Position numbers and translations under genes: made by a program
Notes under the pieces: generated by a model
What the model saw: only the letters and a program-made list of their open reading frames with translations
What the model was told of the DNA's origin: nothing
Database searches by the model: none
Shown: positions 44,084-53,361 of the stretch, piece after piece
Position numbering within the stretch: position 1 is the first letter of the stretch
How the letters are laid out: every line of letters starts with the position of its first letter
From: Paenibacillus lutimineralis
GTDB taxonomy: Bacteria > Bacillota > Bacilli > Paenibacillales > Paenibacillaceae
DNA length: 64,000 nt
Assembly: GCF_003991425.1 (NCBI RefSeq)
Contig: NZ_CP034346.1
Coordinates: 5,455,001 to 5,519,000, forward strand
Reading direction: 5' to 3'

Positions 44084-45609
44084 GCGGTGCCCTCCTCCTT
44101 ATGATACCCGGCCATCATGAGCCCGAGCTCTCTTTCGTTCGTTTCGGAGGCATTAACAATCCCTATCAGCTCGCCATTATTTATAACTGCGATGCGATCC
44201 GCCAAGTTCATTACTTCGTCCAGTTCCAACGAGACGAGTAGAACAGCTTTGCCCTTGTCTCGCTGCTCCACAAGGCGCTTGTGTATATATTCAATAGAAC
44301 CCACATCAAGCCCCCGGGTCGGTTGAACCGCTATCAGAAGATCGGGATCACGTTCTACTTCGCGTCCGATAACCGCCTTCTGCTGGTTGCCTCCAGACAT
44401 CGAGCGAACGATTGAACTTCCGCCAGTACCTGACCGGACATCGAAGCTCTGAATAATATGCTCTGCATGCTCGCTGATCGCTGCTGACTGAAGCAGACCC
44501 TTCTTGGAGTATGGCGGTCTGTTGTACACTTCAAGAATTAGATTCTCCTCGAGCGTGTAATCCAGCACAAGCCCCCGCTTATGGCGGTCTTCGGGAATAT
44601 GTCCAATTCCACTGTCATTGCGCTGGCGAACGGACAAGTCATTTAGAGTCTTCCCGTTTAAGGTTACGGTTCCGCTCTCTATAGAACGAAGACCGGTAAT
44701 GGCCTCAATTAGCTCAGACTGCCCGTTGCCATCTACCCCTGCAATCCCTAATATCTCGCCGGCTTTTAGACTAAGACTGAAGGATTTAAGTGCTTCGACC
44801 TTCTTACTGTTCTTAACCGTGAGCGATTGGACCTCAAGCACAGTTTTACCCGGCTTGCTCTCTTCTTTGTCTACCTTAAAGGATACGCTACGTCCTACCA
44901 TCATTTCAGCCATTTCTTCGCGGCTGGTGTCGGCAACATTCACTGTTCCGATCGTCTTGCCACGGCGAATAACGGTACATCGGTCTGCTACTGCTTTGAT
45001 CTCCTTCAGCTTGTGGGTTATCAAAATAATGGACTTACCTTCGTTAACCAGATTCTTCATGATATCCTGAAGGTCTTTGATCTCCTGCGGAGTCAACACG
45101 GCGGTTGGCTCGTCGAAGATGAGTACTTCCGCATCGCGGTATAGCATCTTAAGAATCTCAACCCTCTGCTGCATGCCCACCGAAATATCTTCGATTTTGG
45201 CATAAGGGTCTACATTGAGGCCGTATTTCTTGGACAGTTCCTCTACCCGCTTGGCAGCGGTTCTCACGTCCAGGCCGAAGAAAAATTTGCGAGTCTCACT
45301 GCCTAGAATAATATTCTCGGTCACGGTAAATGGCTCAACCAGCTTGAAATGCTGGTGCACCATCCCGATGCCAAGCTTGTTCGCCACATTCGGATTCGAA
45401 ATCCGCACTTCCTGGCCTTTCACCTTAATGACTCCACGGTCAGGCTGATACATGCCGAACAGGATACTCATCAGTGTTGATTTGCCTGCCCCGTTCTCAC
45501 CCAGTAGGGCATGAATCTCGCCCTTCTGCAGCCTAATCGTAATGTCATCATTGGCTACGATACCCGGAAATTCCTTGCGGATGCCCACCATCTCGACAAC
45601 ATAGTCCAT
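44080..45609 (-). CDS. nupO: nucleoside ABC transporter ATP-binding protein, NupO-like
   Basis: A 509-residue double ATPase like sugar/nucleoside importers. Domain 1 has Walker A GENGAGKST (about 37-45), an ISVGMQQRVEILKML signature and Walker B VLIFDEPTAVLTP. Domain 2 keeps SMSGGNQQKAVIGREV and LLIAVQPTRGLDVGS, with a degenerate Walker A GVDGNGQSELIEAI as usual in this family. It energises the NupP/NupQ permeases. A strong hairpin separates it from bmpA and probably lowers its expression relative to the binding protein. Confidence 0.9.
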   Translation of the reverse strand: MDYVVEMVGIRKEFPGIVANDDITIRLQKGEIHALLGENGAGKSTLMSILFGMYQPDRGVIKVKGQEVRISNPNVANKLGIGMVHQHFKLVEPFTVTENIILGSETRKFFFGLDVRTAAKRVEELSKKYGLNVDPYAKIEDISVGMQQRVEILKMLYRDAEVLIFDEPTAVLTPQEIKDLQDIMKNLVNEGKSIILITHKLKEIKAVADRCTVIRRGKTIGTVNVADTSREEMAEMMVGRSVSFKVDKEESKPGKTVLEVQSLTVKNSKKVEALKSFSLSLKAGEILGIAGVDGNGQSELIEAITGLRSIESGTVTLNGKTLNDLSVRQRNDSGIGHIPEDRHKRGLVLDYTLEENLILEVYNRPPYSKKGLLQSAAISEHAEHIIQSFDVRSGTGGSSIVRSMSGGNQQKAVIGREVERDPDLLIAVQPTRGLDVGSIEYIHKRLVEQRDKGKAVLLVSLELDEVMNLADRIAVINNGELIGIVNASETNERELGLMMAGYHKEEGTA

Positions 45610-45776
45610 GGTATAGGGATCTCTCCTTCTTCAATAGTAAGTTTTGTGTGGTTCGGAAGTTAACCAGAAAAACGCCAATCGACGCACCTCAACGAGAAAG
45701 ACCTCGGCAAATGGTCAATTTGCTTGCGATATCAGGATGTATAGCTCCTGCTGCATATTATTCTCTTCGTTACCTT

Positions 45777-45807
45777 AAAAAAAGACGGAGGAAACTCCGT
45801 CTTTTTT
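45777..45807 (-). terminator. intercistronic terminator between bmpA and nupO
   Basis: AAAAAGACGGAG pairs with CTCCGTCTTTTTT around GAAA, a textbook bidirectional hairpin. It probably causes partial termination within the operon. Confidence 0.85.
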
Positions 45808-45867
45808 ATTAAACTCGATGTCGCTTGCTTCTAGGATTACGTCGATTCAGTTGATCCTTGATAGGGA

Positions 45868-46974
45868 TTACTTAATCAGGTCGCCTTGCTCACCAGCTAC
45901 AGTAATCTCTCCGGATTTAATCTTGCCATATACTTCGTCCACTTGCTTAAGAATGTCTTCGCTAAGGTTCGGATTCTTCTCTGGAAGACCTACGCCATCG
46001 CTCTTCGCATCAAGGGTAAGTGTCTGTCCGCCTGGGAACTTGCCTTCCATCTCAGCCTTAATCATGTCATAAGCAGCTTGGTCAATCTTCTTGACAGCGG
46101 AAGTAAGGATAACTGATTTGTCTCCTTCATAAATGCCGTCTTGATATTGGTCAACGTCAACGCCTACGACCCAAACGTCTGAACCGTTCTTAACACGAGT
46201 CTTCGTCTCGTTGATAGCGCCTACACCTACGCCGCCAGCAGCTGCGAAAATAACGTTTACGCCGCGGTCATACATTTGTGCAGCGAGTTGGCTGCCTGCT
46301 GCAACATTATCGAAGGAACCTTGGTATACTACGTTCTCTTTGTTGATCACTAGTTTCGTACCTAGATTTTCATTTGCATACTTCACACCCTGTTGGAAGC
46401 CCCAGTTGAACTTCTGTACAGGAGGAATTTCCATACCGCCGATAAAGCCGGCTTGCCCGTCCTTCACGTGCAGGGCCGCCGCTACGCCAGCCACGAACCC
46501 AGCCTCATGCTCCGCGAAGAAGATGGAGACAGTATTCTCTTTTACGACCGGCTTAGCGTCCCCAGAGTGTGGTGCTCCGTCGATAATAACGAATTTAGCA
46601 TCAGTATATTTGTCTTGAGCACTAAAAATAGCGGTTTCAAATTTGAAGCCAGGTGTTACGATAAATTTGAAGCCAGCATCGTACAGATTACCGATCTCTT
46701 TCGAATAATCTGCTTCCGTTGTTCCGGCTGGTTTCAAGTATTTGTAATCCATCTTGAAATCCTTGTTAGCCATCACGATGCCCTCATAGGTACCCTGGTT
46801 AAAAGACTTATCATCGATTGTTCCAGCGTCCGTAACCATCCCTACTTTAAAGTTCGCTTTAGGCGTATTTTCTCCACCATTACCGCTGGATTCCGATGTC
46901 GATTTGTCTCCGCATCCCGCCAACATGGTGACCGATAACACCAAAGTTAATAAAGCTATGACCCCTTTTTTCAT
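45868..46974 (-). CDS. BMP family nucleoside-binding lipoprotein
   Basis: A 368-residue substrate-binding lipoprotein of the BmpA/NupN (PnrA-like) family. The lipobox LAGC gives lipidated cysteine 21. The mature domain begins with KVGMVTDAGTIDDKSFNQG (about 42-60), the classic PnrA nucleoside-site strand; FAAAGGVGVGAI near 237 is also conserved. First gene of the importer operon: bmpA - nupO - nupP - nupQ. With the nuclease/5'-nucleotidase next door it may collect nucleosides. ATG follows AGGAGGG. Promoter at 47033-47061. Confidence 0.92.
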   Translation of the reverse strand: MKKGVIALLTLVLSVTMLAGCGDKSTSESSGNGGENTPKANFKVGMVTDAGTIDDKSFNQGTYEGIVMANKDFKMDYKYLKPAGTTEADYSKEIGNLYDAGFKFIVTPGFKFETAIFSAQDKYTDAKFVIIDGAPHSGDAKPVVKENTVSIFFAEHEAGFVAGVAAALHVKDGQAGFIGGMEIPPVQKFNWGFQQGVKYANENLGTKLVINKENVVYQGSFDNVAAGSQLAAQMYDRGVNVIFAAAGGVGVGAINETKTRVKNGSDVWVVGVDVDQYQDGIYEGDKSVILTSAVKKIDQAAYDMIKAEMEGKFPGGQTLTLDAKSDGVGLPEKNPNLSEDILKQVDEVYGKIKSGEITVAGEQGDLIK

Positions 46975-47032
46975 TTAGGACAACCCTCCTATGAATGTGT
47001 GCACAAATAAATGATAGATTCGTGCTACCTAC

Positions 47033-47061
47033 AATATATTAATAAATTTTGCTCTTTTCAA
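47033..47061 (-). promoter_or_regulatory. predicted sigma-A promoter of the bmpA-nup operon
   Basis: TTGAAA (47056-47061) and TATATT (47033-47038), spacer 17 bp, about 58 bp upstream of bmpA. I see no purine riboswitch in this leader. Confidence 0.65.
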
Positions 47062-47302
47062 CATGAATTCGTAGGATTGTATCAAACTGCATCAATACCG
47101 CGGTAAATCATTCAAGTCCCTATTGGAGAAATTATGTAAAAAACACCTTGAACGAATGCTCACATTTTCCCAAGGTTTAATTTACCAATTCCTTTAGCTG
47201 GCTTGGGATTCACGGCTTATTAAGGTAGAATAACTATAAATAGAGCGAATTCAAAAATCCAAATTTTTAATTTCTTTGTGAAGGGAGAATTGTGAACAAA
47301 TT
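47062..47302. other. spacer between bmpA and the cvfC-like gene
   Basis: Rest of the 328-bp divergent spacer. It is AT-rich, with no repeat, ORF or structured element I can identify. The promoter for the plus-strand gene must lie here but no clear -35/-10 pair stands out. Confidence 0.4.
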
Positions 47303-48436
47303 ATGAAAATTATTTTTATAGAACCTACCCCTAGCCCCAACTCTATGAAGCTACATCTGGACGAGAGCCTGGAGCCAGGGATTCGCAGAACATACACATT
47401 GGACAATGAACGCTCCGCTCCGGCCTGGATCAGACAAATGCTGAACATCCCAGGGGTGAAAAGCGTCTTCCACACCGCAGATTTCGTAGCATTGGATCGT
47501 AAGGGTGGTGCAGACTGGGCCGCAATTCTGGCCGCCGTCCAAGAACAATTCGGCCAGGATCATGTGGAATCCGCCTGGAATCCGGAGGATGGAGAAGCCC
47601 ATGGCTTTGGCGAGGCACAAGTATTCGTGCAGTTCTTCCGTGGTATTCCAATGCAGATTCGTGTTAAATCTGGCAATCAGGAGGAGCGTATTGGACTATC
47701 CTCCCGTTTTGTTGATGCCGTCACTGAGGTCGCCAGCGCCACATTGATTAAAGAGCGTAAGCTGGTCGACTACGGTGTGCGTTATGGCGAATTGCCAGAT
47801 ATCGCCCGCGAAGTAGAGCAGGAGCTTGAAGCTGCTTATCCGGCTGAACGGCTGCAGGAGATCGTGAGTCAAGCGATTGCCCATGGCCATAGCGATGCCG
47901 AATTTGTCGAGCATCGCCGCGTGCTCAGTCTAGTTGAAGTTGTTGAGCAAATGCAAGATAGCGACTGGCATGTACGGTATGCCGGGCTTGAGGCACTTCA
48001 GCAACCAGGACCAGAGGCGATGCCTCTGCTTACAGAGGCACTGCGTGACAAACAGATGCAGGTCCGCCGTCTGGTGGTCGTCTACCTTGGCGACATCCGT
48101 ACGCCAGAAGCAATGGAACTGCTCTATGAGGCGCTGCGCGATGCTTCCGCAGCCGTTCGCCGTACCGCTGGCGATACGTTGTCCGATATCGGCGATCCGG
48201 CTGCGACAGGGCCAATGATCGAGGCGCTGCAGGACAAGAGCAAGCTTGTCCGCTGGCGGGCGGCGCGCTTCCTGTACGAGGCGGGCACCGACGATGCGCT
48301 TGAGGCATTGCGTGCCGCAGCGGGCGATCCAGAATTCGAGGTCGGCCTACAGGCCAGAATGGCCGTGGAGCGGATCGAATCCGGAGAACAGGCCGCCGGC
48401 ACCGTCTGGCAGCAAATGGCGAAGCGCGAAAGATAA
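47303..48436 (+). CDS. CvfC/YpgR family protein (Nfu-N-like domain plus HEAT repeats)
   Basis: A 377-residue cytosolic protein, the same length as B. subtilis YpgR. Residues about 1-90 form an Nfu N-terminal-like scaffold domain (IFIEPTPSPNSMKLHLD, GVKSVFHTADFVAL). The middle is family-specific. Residues about 205-365 carry HEAT/PBS-like repeats (DWHVRYAGLEALQ, QVRRLVVVYLGDI, VRRTAGDTLSDIGD, VRWRAARFLYEAG). The homologue in S. aureus is called conserved virulence factor C; molecular role unknown. The only strong ribosome binding site lies 15 bases upstream and precedes a tiny GTG minicistron ending in ATGA at this start. Confidence 0.82.
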   Translation: MKIIFIEPTPSPNSMKLHLDESLEPGIRRTYTLDNERSAPAWIRQMLNIPGVKSVFHTADFVALDRKGGADWAAILAAVQEQFGQDHVESAWNPEDGEAHGFGEAQVFVQFFRGIPMQIRVKSGNQEERIGLSSRFVDAVTEVASATLIKERKLVDYGVRYGELPDIAREVEQELEAAYPAERLQEIVSQAIAHGHSDAEFVEHRRVLSLVEVVEQMQDSDWHVRYAGLEALQQPGPEAMPLLTEALRDKQMQVRRLVVVYLGDIRTPEAMELLYEALRDASAAVRRTAGDTLSDIGDPAATGPMIEALQDKSKLVRWRAARFLYEAGTDDALEALRAAAGDPEFEVGLQARMAVERIESGEQAAGTVWQQMAKRER

Positions 48437-48572
48437 CGACAGTTAATTTTTAGTGGTTGCCCTACCAGATGGCATAAGATATACTTGCTAATGTTGTAAG
48501 GCAACTTGTTCAAATTCCCCTATAATTGAATATTTTAGCCTCATCATTGCGGGTGAGGTAGAGGTCGCAACT

Positions 48573-48737
48573 GTGAAGAGTATACCGGAGGAGGCGTATG
48601 AAGCCGCCTATGAATCCGGAGGAAAGGCACCGTTGCCGAAGCGTTCAATCAGCTTCAATCCGATTGAGCCGCTGGGGCTGTCGTCGAAAGAGACAGAACT
48701 GTCACAATTTCTTATGCCATATGGGAAATTGTGTTGA
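48573..48737 (+). CDS. possible 54-residue ORF or gene remnant
   Basis: Not recognised. The frame beginning at GTG 48573 has coding-like codon use (EEAYEAAYESGGKAPLPKRS, NPIEPLGLSSKETELSQF). It stays open upstream of the GTG, so it may be the tail of a decayed gene. A second frame starting at ATG 48598 with a good GGAGG site gives a 50-codon, Arg/Cys-rich product that looks less natural. A terminator follows. This is the only content in the 510-bp gap. Confidence 0.3.
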   Translation: MKSIPEEAYEAAYESGGKAPLPKRSISFNPIEPLGLSSKETELSQFLMPYGKLC

Positions 48738-48793
48738 GCTATCTTCATGAAGGAATGGTGCGGAGATTTCGTGTATATATTACATGTCCATAA

Positions 48794-48828
48794 CAGGACC
48801 GCGGATATTCTTCCGTGGTCCTTTTCTA
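48794..48828 (+). terminator. terminator hairpin upstream of the amino acid permease gene
   Basis: AGGACCGCGG pairs with CCGTGGTCCT, followed by TTTCTATTTT on the plus strand. Confidence 0.75.
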
Positions 48829-48946
48829 TTTTCCAACAGCTGCGGCCTCTGAGAGTGGGTTCCTGAAGAAGGTTTGACAAAATTTCCTTTGAACCCGAAT
48901 GTAATTCAATGTTTTATGGAACATTCATCTTAAGGAGTGCTGTTCA

Positions 48947-50419
48947 ATGAGTAAACAACCTAGCAAGATAAATTCGTCGTCTCTTAAGCCGGGACTCAAG
49001 GCGAGACATATGACGATGATCGCCCTCGGCGGTTCGATCGGAACGGGCCTGTTCCTCGCCAGCGGTGGCGCCATTGCCTCTGCAGGTCCGGGCGGAGCCC
49101 TGCTGGCTTATGCAGCGGTCGGCATCATGGTCTACTTCCTCATGACCAGTCTAGGAGAACTGGCCACTTATATACCAGACTCCGGGTCCTTCGAGACCTA
49201 TGCCTCTCGCTTCGTTGACCCGTCCCTTGGCTTCGCCATGGGCTGGAATTTCTGGTACAACTGGGCAATCACGATTGCAGCCGAGCTGTCGGCTGCCACG
49301 CTTATTATGAAATACTGGTTTCCGAACAGCTCCTCTTTTATCTGGAGCTTCCTGTTCCTGGCCTTGATCTTCGGACTGAACGTATTGTCTGTCAAAGGCT
49401 ACGGGGAATCAGAGTATTGGTTCGCCATCATTAAGATTGTTGTCGTCATCGTGTTTCTGATCGTCGGCGTTGCTATGATCTTTGGCATCTTAGGAGGCGA
49501 AGCTGTCGGCTTCAAAAACTTCACGATCGGGGATGCGCCATTTCACGGCGGGTTCTTCACCTTCCTTGGGGTATTTATGGCCGCAGGCTTCTCCTTCCAG
49601 GGCACTGAGATGATCGGGGTTGCTGCCGGAGAAAGTAATAACCCGCGGGAGCATGTCCCACGGGCGATCCGTCAAGTATTCTGGCGTATCCTGCTGTTCT
49701 ATATTTTCGCGATCCTAGTGATCGGACTTCTGATTCCATACACGAATCCAAACCTGCTTAAGAGTGGGATCGACAGTATCGGCGTCAGTCCGTTCACCCT
49801 TGTATTCGAGCGAGCTGGTCTGGCCTTCGCTGCTTCAGCAATGAATGCAGTCATCTTAACTTCGGTGCTATCCGCTGGCAACTCGGGAATGTACGCTTCC
49901 TCGCGCGTTCTCTATTCCCTGGCCAAGCGCGGTAAAGCTCCTCAATTCCTAGGCAGGCTGAACCGTCACGGTATCCCGATGAATGCTCTCCTGCTGACGA
50001 CAGCGGTCGGCATGATCGCTTTCTTGGCCTCGCTGTTTGGCGATGGTGTTGTCTACACCTGGCTGCTGAACGCATCCGGAATGTGCGGCTTCATCACTTG
50101 GCTTGGCATCGCCATTAGCCATTACCGGTTCCGCCGTGCCTTCATGGCTCAAGGCCATGATCTGAATGAACTGCCATATAGAGCAAAATGGTTCCCATTC
50201 GGCCCTATCTTTGCGTTCATACTGTGCCTGATCGTTATTATTGGACAGAGCATGTCCCTGATCACGGAACATGGCTTCGATTGGCAAGGCTTAATCGCGG
50301 CATATGTTACGATCCCGGTCTTCCTAATCGTCTGGCTCGGGTATAAATGGAAACATCATATTAAGCTTGTCCCACTCAAGGAATGTGATCTCTCCTCCCC
50401 TACTCGCGGCAATCAATAA
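48947..50419 (+). CDS. amino acid permease, APC family (LysP/RocE type)
   Basis: A 490-residue transporter with 12 helices. The N-terminal motif MTMIALGGSIGTGLFLASGGAI (about 21-42) marks the amino acid-transporter subfamily. ELATYIPDSGSFETYASRFVDPSLGFAMGWNFW (helices 2-3) and GFSFQGTEMIGVAAGE (helix 6 region) resemble lysine and arginine permeases. Uptake is by proton symport; lysine is the best guess but not proven by sequence. The ATG follows AAGGAG. A TTGACA at 48874 may be its -35, with no clear -10. Only 5 bp separate its stop from the convergent transglutaminase-like gene. Confidence 0.87.
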   Translation: MSKQPSKINSSSLKPGLKARHMTMIALGGSIGTGLFLASGGAIASAGPGGALLAYAAVGIMVYFLMTSLGELATYIPDSGSFETYASRFVDPSLGFAMGWNFWYNWAITIAAELSAATLIMKYWFPNSSSFIWSFLFLALIFGLNVLSVKGYGESEYWFAIIKIVVVIVFLIVGVAMIFGILGGEAVGFKNFTIGDAPFHGGFFTFLGVFMAAGFSFQGTEMIGVAAGESNNPREHVPRAIRQVFWRILLFYIFAILVIGLLIPYTNPNLLKSGIDSIGVSPFTLVFERAGLAFAASAMNAVILTSVLSAGNSGMYASSRVLYSLAKRGKAPQFLGRLNRHGIPMNALLLTTAVGMIAFLASLFGDGVVYTWLLNASGMCGFITWLGIAISHYRFRRAFMAQGHDLNELPYRAKWFPFGPIFAFILCLIVIIGQSMSLITEHGFDWQGLIAAYVTIPVFLIVWLGYKWKHHIKLVPLKECDLSSPTRGNQ

Positions 50420-50424
50420 GCGAG

Positions 50425-51546
50425 CTATTCCCAATGAATCTCCACCTGGAGATCATCGGTTCCATAGAGCGGAGACGCTAAATAGCTAATATTATCGATC
50501 GACAGATCATATAAACTAACCAGATCCTGAAGCAACTGTCTCTCAGAGCCGTCATAACGTACCGTAATGGTCGTTTTCCCGGCTTTGAGACCTTGCTTCA
50601 CTTTTTTTTGCATGTCAACTGAATCGGTTATTGCGGCATTCGGGTAATACAGGTTATAACCGAGCTGCTCCTCAAGTGCATGATACACATCCCTCTTATC
50701 TTCGTCCTGTATTGATAAAGAACGCAGGCTGTCACGGTACAGTGTCGATGCTGCAGGATAAAGCTTGGCCCACTGGTGATCCTGCCTCATTTGTTCATCG
50801 GTAAGCAAATAATAGTTGTACCTGACTCTTTCCGGGTTATCCGGCGAAGGATCATCCCAGGTTGTATCCAGGTGATACCACAAGTTATCTAGACTAACGA
50901 GGTTCCACGCATGAAGCTGCCCCCCCGCAGTACCTTCTACGATCATATTGTTGAATCCAGCCTCTTTTAATAATTGATAGGTCAGCAGTGAATACCCCTG
51001 ACAGACCGCCTTTCCGGTGAGAAGACCTTCGTAGGCCGTATATTTCTGCAAATCGCGGTCATATATAAGATGCAGCACAACATAATCATGAATCGCCTTA
51101 ACCTTCTGGTGAACATTCATCTCGGGCGTTAGAATCTCCCGTAGAATCTCCTGTACGCGCCGCTTAACATAAGCGGACTGCTCCGCTGTCTCTCGATAGC
51201 TTACTTGCAAGTTTATTTTCGCGTATCCGGACGTTCCTTTCCAGGAATATGTGTATCGGTCCACAATATATTTAGTGTATGGGTCGCTGTCCAGCGCCTC
51301 ATTGATCGCCTGTTTGAGCAACTGCTCCAGTTCCTTGGTCGGCCCTTTATACTTTAAGGTGATAGAGGCTTCTCTTGCTCCTAATCCTTCAGCAAGCTTC
51401 AACTGCAAGTCCGTAGACGATGTAACATAGACCGAATCTGACGCAGCGTGCACATGGGGAACTCCAATATGGGGCGGAATTACACCCAACATCACTGCAC
51501 CTAACAATCCTGCCGCCAGCCAGCGTCTAACCATGCTTCGTCTCAT
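50425..51546 (-). CDS. secreted transglutaminase-like domain protein
   Basis: A 373-residue exported protein: signal peptide about 1-35 (after MRRSMVRRW, cleavage near VHAAS). A mixed domain (about 40-135) precedes the transglutaminase-like core (about 140-260), with the triad cysteine in GKAVCQGYS (about 181), histidine in QLHAWNLV (about 212) and aspartate in LDTTWDDPS (about 226). The C-terminus contains a beta-rich domain. The core resembles the Firmicute YebA/TgpA-like transglutaminase-fold peptidases; crosslinking versus proteolysis cannot be told apart. ATG follows a GGGGGC/AGAGG region. Confidence 0.82.
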   Translation of the reverse strand: MRRSMVRRWLAAGLLGAVMLGVIPPHIGVPHVHAASDSVYVTSSTDLQLKLAEGLGAREASITLKYKGPTKELEQLLKQAINEALDSDPYTKYIVDRYTYSWKGTSGYAKINLQVSYRETAEQSAYVKRRVQEILREILTPEMNVHQKVKAIHDYVVLHLIYDRDLQKYTAYEGLLTGKAVCQGYSLLTYQLLKEAGFNNMIVEGTAGGQLHAWNLVSLDNLWYHLDTTWDDPSPDNPERVRYNYYLLTDEQMRQDHQWAKLYPAASTLYRDSLRSLSIQDEDKRDVYHALEEQLGYNLYYPNAAITDSVDMQKKVKQGLKAGKTTITVRYDGSERQLLQDLVSLYDLSIDNISYLASPLYGTDDLQVEIHWE

Positions 51547-51748
51547 GCCTCTTCATGCCCCCTTCACAAAAAGTTAATGACACAAGTGTTGGCCAACCCC
51601 TATGTAAGCTCATTGTAACATAGCCTGTACTGCAAAGGTTTTCTAGTTTTGTCGAGCAATAACGAATGGATCAAAAGATTAACATGGCAATAATTTCAAT
51701 AATATGACATGAATTTCACGGAATTTTCTACCTAATCTACCTGAAGTT

Positions 51749-51758
51749 TTGATATAAT
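51749..51758 (+). promoter_or_regulatory. extended -10 promoter of the 65-residue membrane ORF
   Basis: TTTTGATATAAT gives TGA-TATAAT (TATAAT at 51753-51758) with no good -35, 72 bp upstream of the start codon. Confidence 0.45.
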
Positions 51759-51829
51759 AAAAAAGTTAATAATTGTGATATATGTCACTGCAAATCATGC
51801 ACGTAGTAGAATGGGGAGACACTCTAACT

Positions 51830-52027
51830 ATGACCATCGTGGACCTTTCGGATATATCCGTCGAAATGTTCGTCACCGTCATGCTCTTTTTGCTTTTCAT
51901 TGCCCCACTTGTCAGTCTCGGAATATTGCGTCTATTTCAGGGCAAGAAAAAGGTCGGACTCAGTCTGATTGGTGGCGGAGTTGTTGTCTATTTGGTATTT
52001 CAGCTCATCATGTTATTACTTAATTGA
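51830..52027 (+). CDS. small two-helix membrane protein, 65 residues
   Basis: Not recognised. Two hydrophobic segments (about 11-33 and 40-62) are separated by a basic turn (QGKKKVG). The start ATG 51830 follows GGGGAG at about 11 bases; ATG 51782 and 51797 have no site. No signal or catalytic motif. It stands alone between the transglutaminase-like gene (divergent) and trxB (convergent). Confidence 0.6.
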   Translation: MTIVDLSDISVEMFVTVMLFLLFIAPLVSLGILRLFQGKKKVGLSLIGGGVVVYLVFQLIMLLLN

Positions 52028-52173
52028 TGCCCATATGGAGGATGTCAGTTCACAATTATGCTGAACGGCATCTTCTTTTATTTCAAGATATACGTAATAA
52101 AAGAGGGTTCCTGCTCAGAAAATAGCAAAATTTGTGTGAAAGAAAAACCCTATAAATGGACTCGAATTTTGTG

Positions 52174-52209
52174 TAAAAAAGAGGACGGATCAATGACGAT
52201 CCGTCCTCT
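52174..52209. terminator. terminator of trxB
   Basis: AGAGGACGGATC pairs with GATCCGTCCTCT around AATGAC, a 12-bp perfect stem with a T-run on the minus strand. Confidence 0.85.
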
Positions 52210-52243
52210 CTATTTTCACCAGTCCATGACCGGCTCAGAACCA

Positions 52244-53194
52244 TTACTTCGTGGCAAGTTCCTTCTGTTCATGCTCCAGAGCTTCGATATACTTCTCGCA
52301 ATCGAGCGCTGCCATACAACCACTACCAGCTGCGGTAATCGCTTGACGATAGCGTGTATCCTGAACATCGCCGCAGGCGAACACGCCGGGTACATTTGTC
52401 TCAGAGGTGCCTGGTTTGACGATGATATATCCGTTCTCATCCGTATCGATCTGACCACCTAAGAAGCCGGTATTCGGCGTGTGTCCAATTGCTACGAATA
52501 CACCGGTTGCGCTGATGACTTCTTCCTCTCCAGTTGCATTGTTGCGAACCTTCAGCCCGGTTACCCCCATATCATTTGTAACAACTTCAAGCGGTGTACG
52601 ATCCAGTGCCCATTCTACCTTCTCATTAGATCGAACACGGTCTTGCATAATCTTCGAGGCACGCAGTTCATCACGGCGATGAACGACCGTTACTTTGGAG
52701 GCAAAGCGAGTGAGGAAGCCAGCCTCTTCAAGCGCAGAGTCCCCGCCACCGATGACGATAATCTCTCTGTTGCGGAAGAAGAATCCGTCGCAGGTAGCGC
52801 AGGTGCTGACACCGCGGCCAACGTTATCCTGTTCACCTGGAATACCGAGATATTTTGCCGAAGCGCCTGTGGACAACACCAACGTCTCGGCCTCCAATTC
52901 ACCTAATCCATCTACATCCAGCTTAAATGGACGACGGCTCATATCGACGCTGTTCACCCAGCCAGTGCGGAATTCTGCGCCGAAGCGCTCCGCTTGCTTA
53001 CGCATATTCTCCATCAACACGGGTCCCATAATTCCATCCGGAAATCCTGGGAAGTTCTCAACATCCGTTGTAGTCGTCAATTGACCACCAGGTTGTGGTC
53101 CTTCTATAACCAATGGCTTCATATTGGCTCTAGCCAAATAAATGGCTGCCGTCAGTCCGGCAGGACCTGTACCGATTATAATCGTCTTATACAT
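52244..53194 (-). CDS. trxB: thioredoxin-disulfide reductase
   Basis: A 316-residue FAD-dependent enzyme that reduces thioredoxin with NADPH. FAD-binding GTGPAGLTAAIYLARA at the N-terminus (about 8-23), the redox CATCDG motif (cysteines about 134 and 137), the NADPH-binding GGGDSALEEA (about 153) and the C-terminal GVFACGDVQDTRYRQA FAD motif are all intact. The start ATG 53194 lies after a perfect AAGGAGG; the longer frame to 53233 is rejected. Confidence 0.97.
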   Translation of the reverse strand: MYKTIIIGTGPAGLTAAIYLARANMKPLVIEGPQPGGQLTTTTDVENFPGFPDGIMGPVLMENMRKQAERFGAEFRTGWVNSVDMSRRPFKLDVDGLGELEAETLVLSTGASAKYLGIPGEQDNVGRGVSTCATCDGFFFRNREIIVIGGGDSALEEAGFLTRFASKVTVVHRRDELRASKIMQDRVRSNEKVEWALDRTPLEVVTNDMGVTGLKVRNNATGEEEVISATGVFVAIGHTPNTGFLGGQIDTDENGYIIVKPGTSETNVPGVFACGDVQDTRYRQAITAAGSGCMAALDCEKYIEALEHEQKELATK

Positions 53195-53361
53195 AAATAA
53201 TTCCTCCTTGAACACGAGATACACACAGCTCATCTAAACTACTATATATTCATCATTATCTTATTAAAGGTTAGGGAAAGTCAATGTTCGTAACAGGAAG
53301 GTTCAGTGAAGTTCAAATGAAGAAATGATGAATAGCACTTATTCCCTCTTCCTGCTTAATT

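Noticed and set aside
46975..47302. Purine riboswitch upstream of the nucleoside importer
   Set aside because: No conserved purine-aptamer loops seen; only a plain sigma-A promoter and a short leader.
52058..52462. 134-codon plus-strand ORF over the trxB terminator
   Set aside because: Runs through a strong terminator hairpin and the antisense of trxB.
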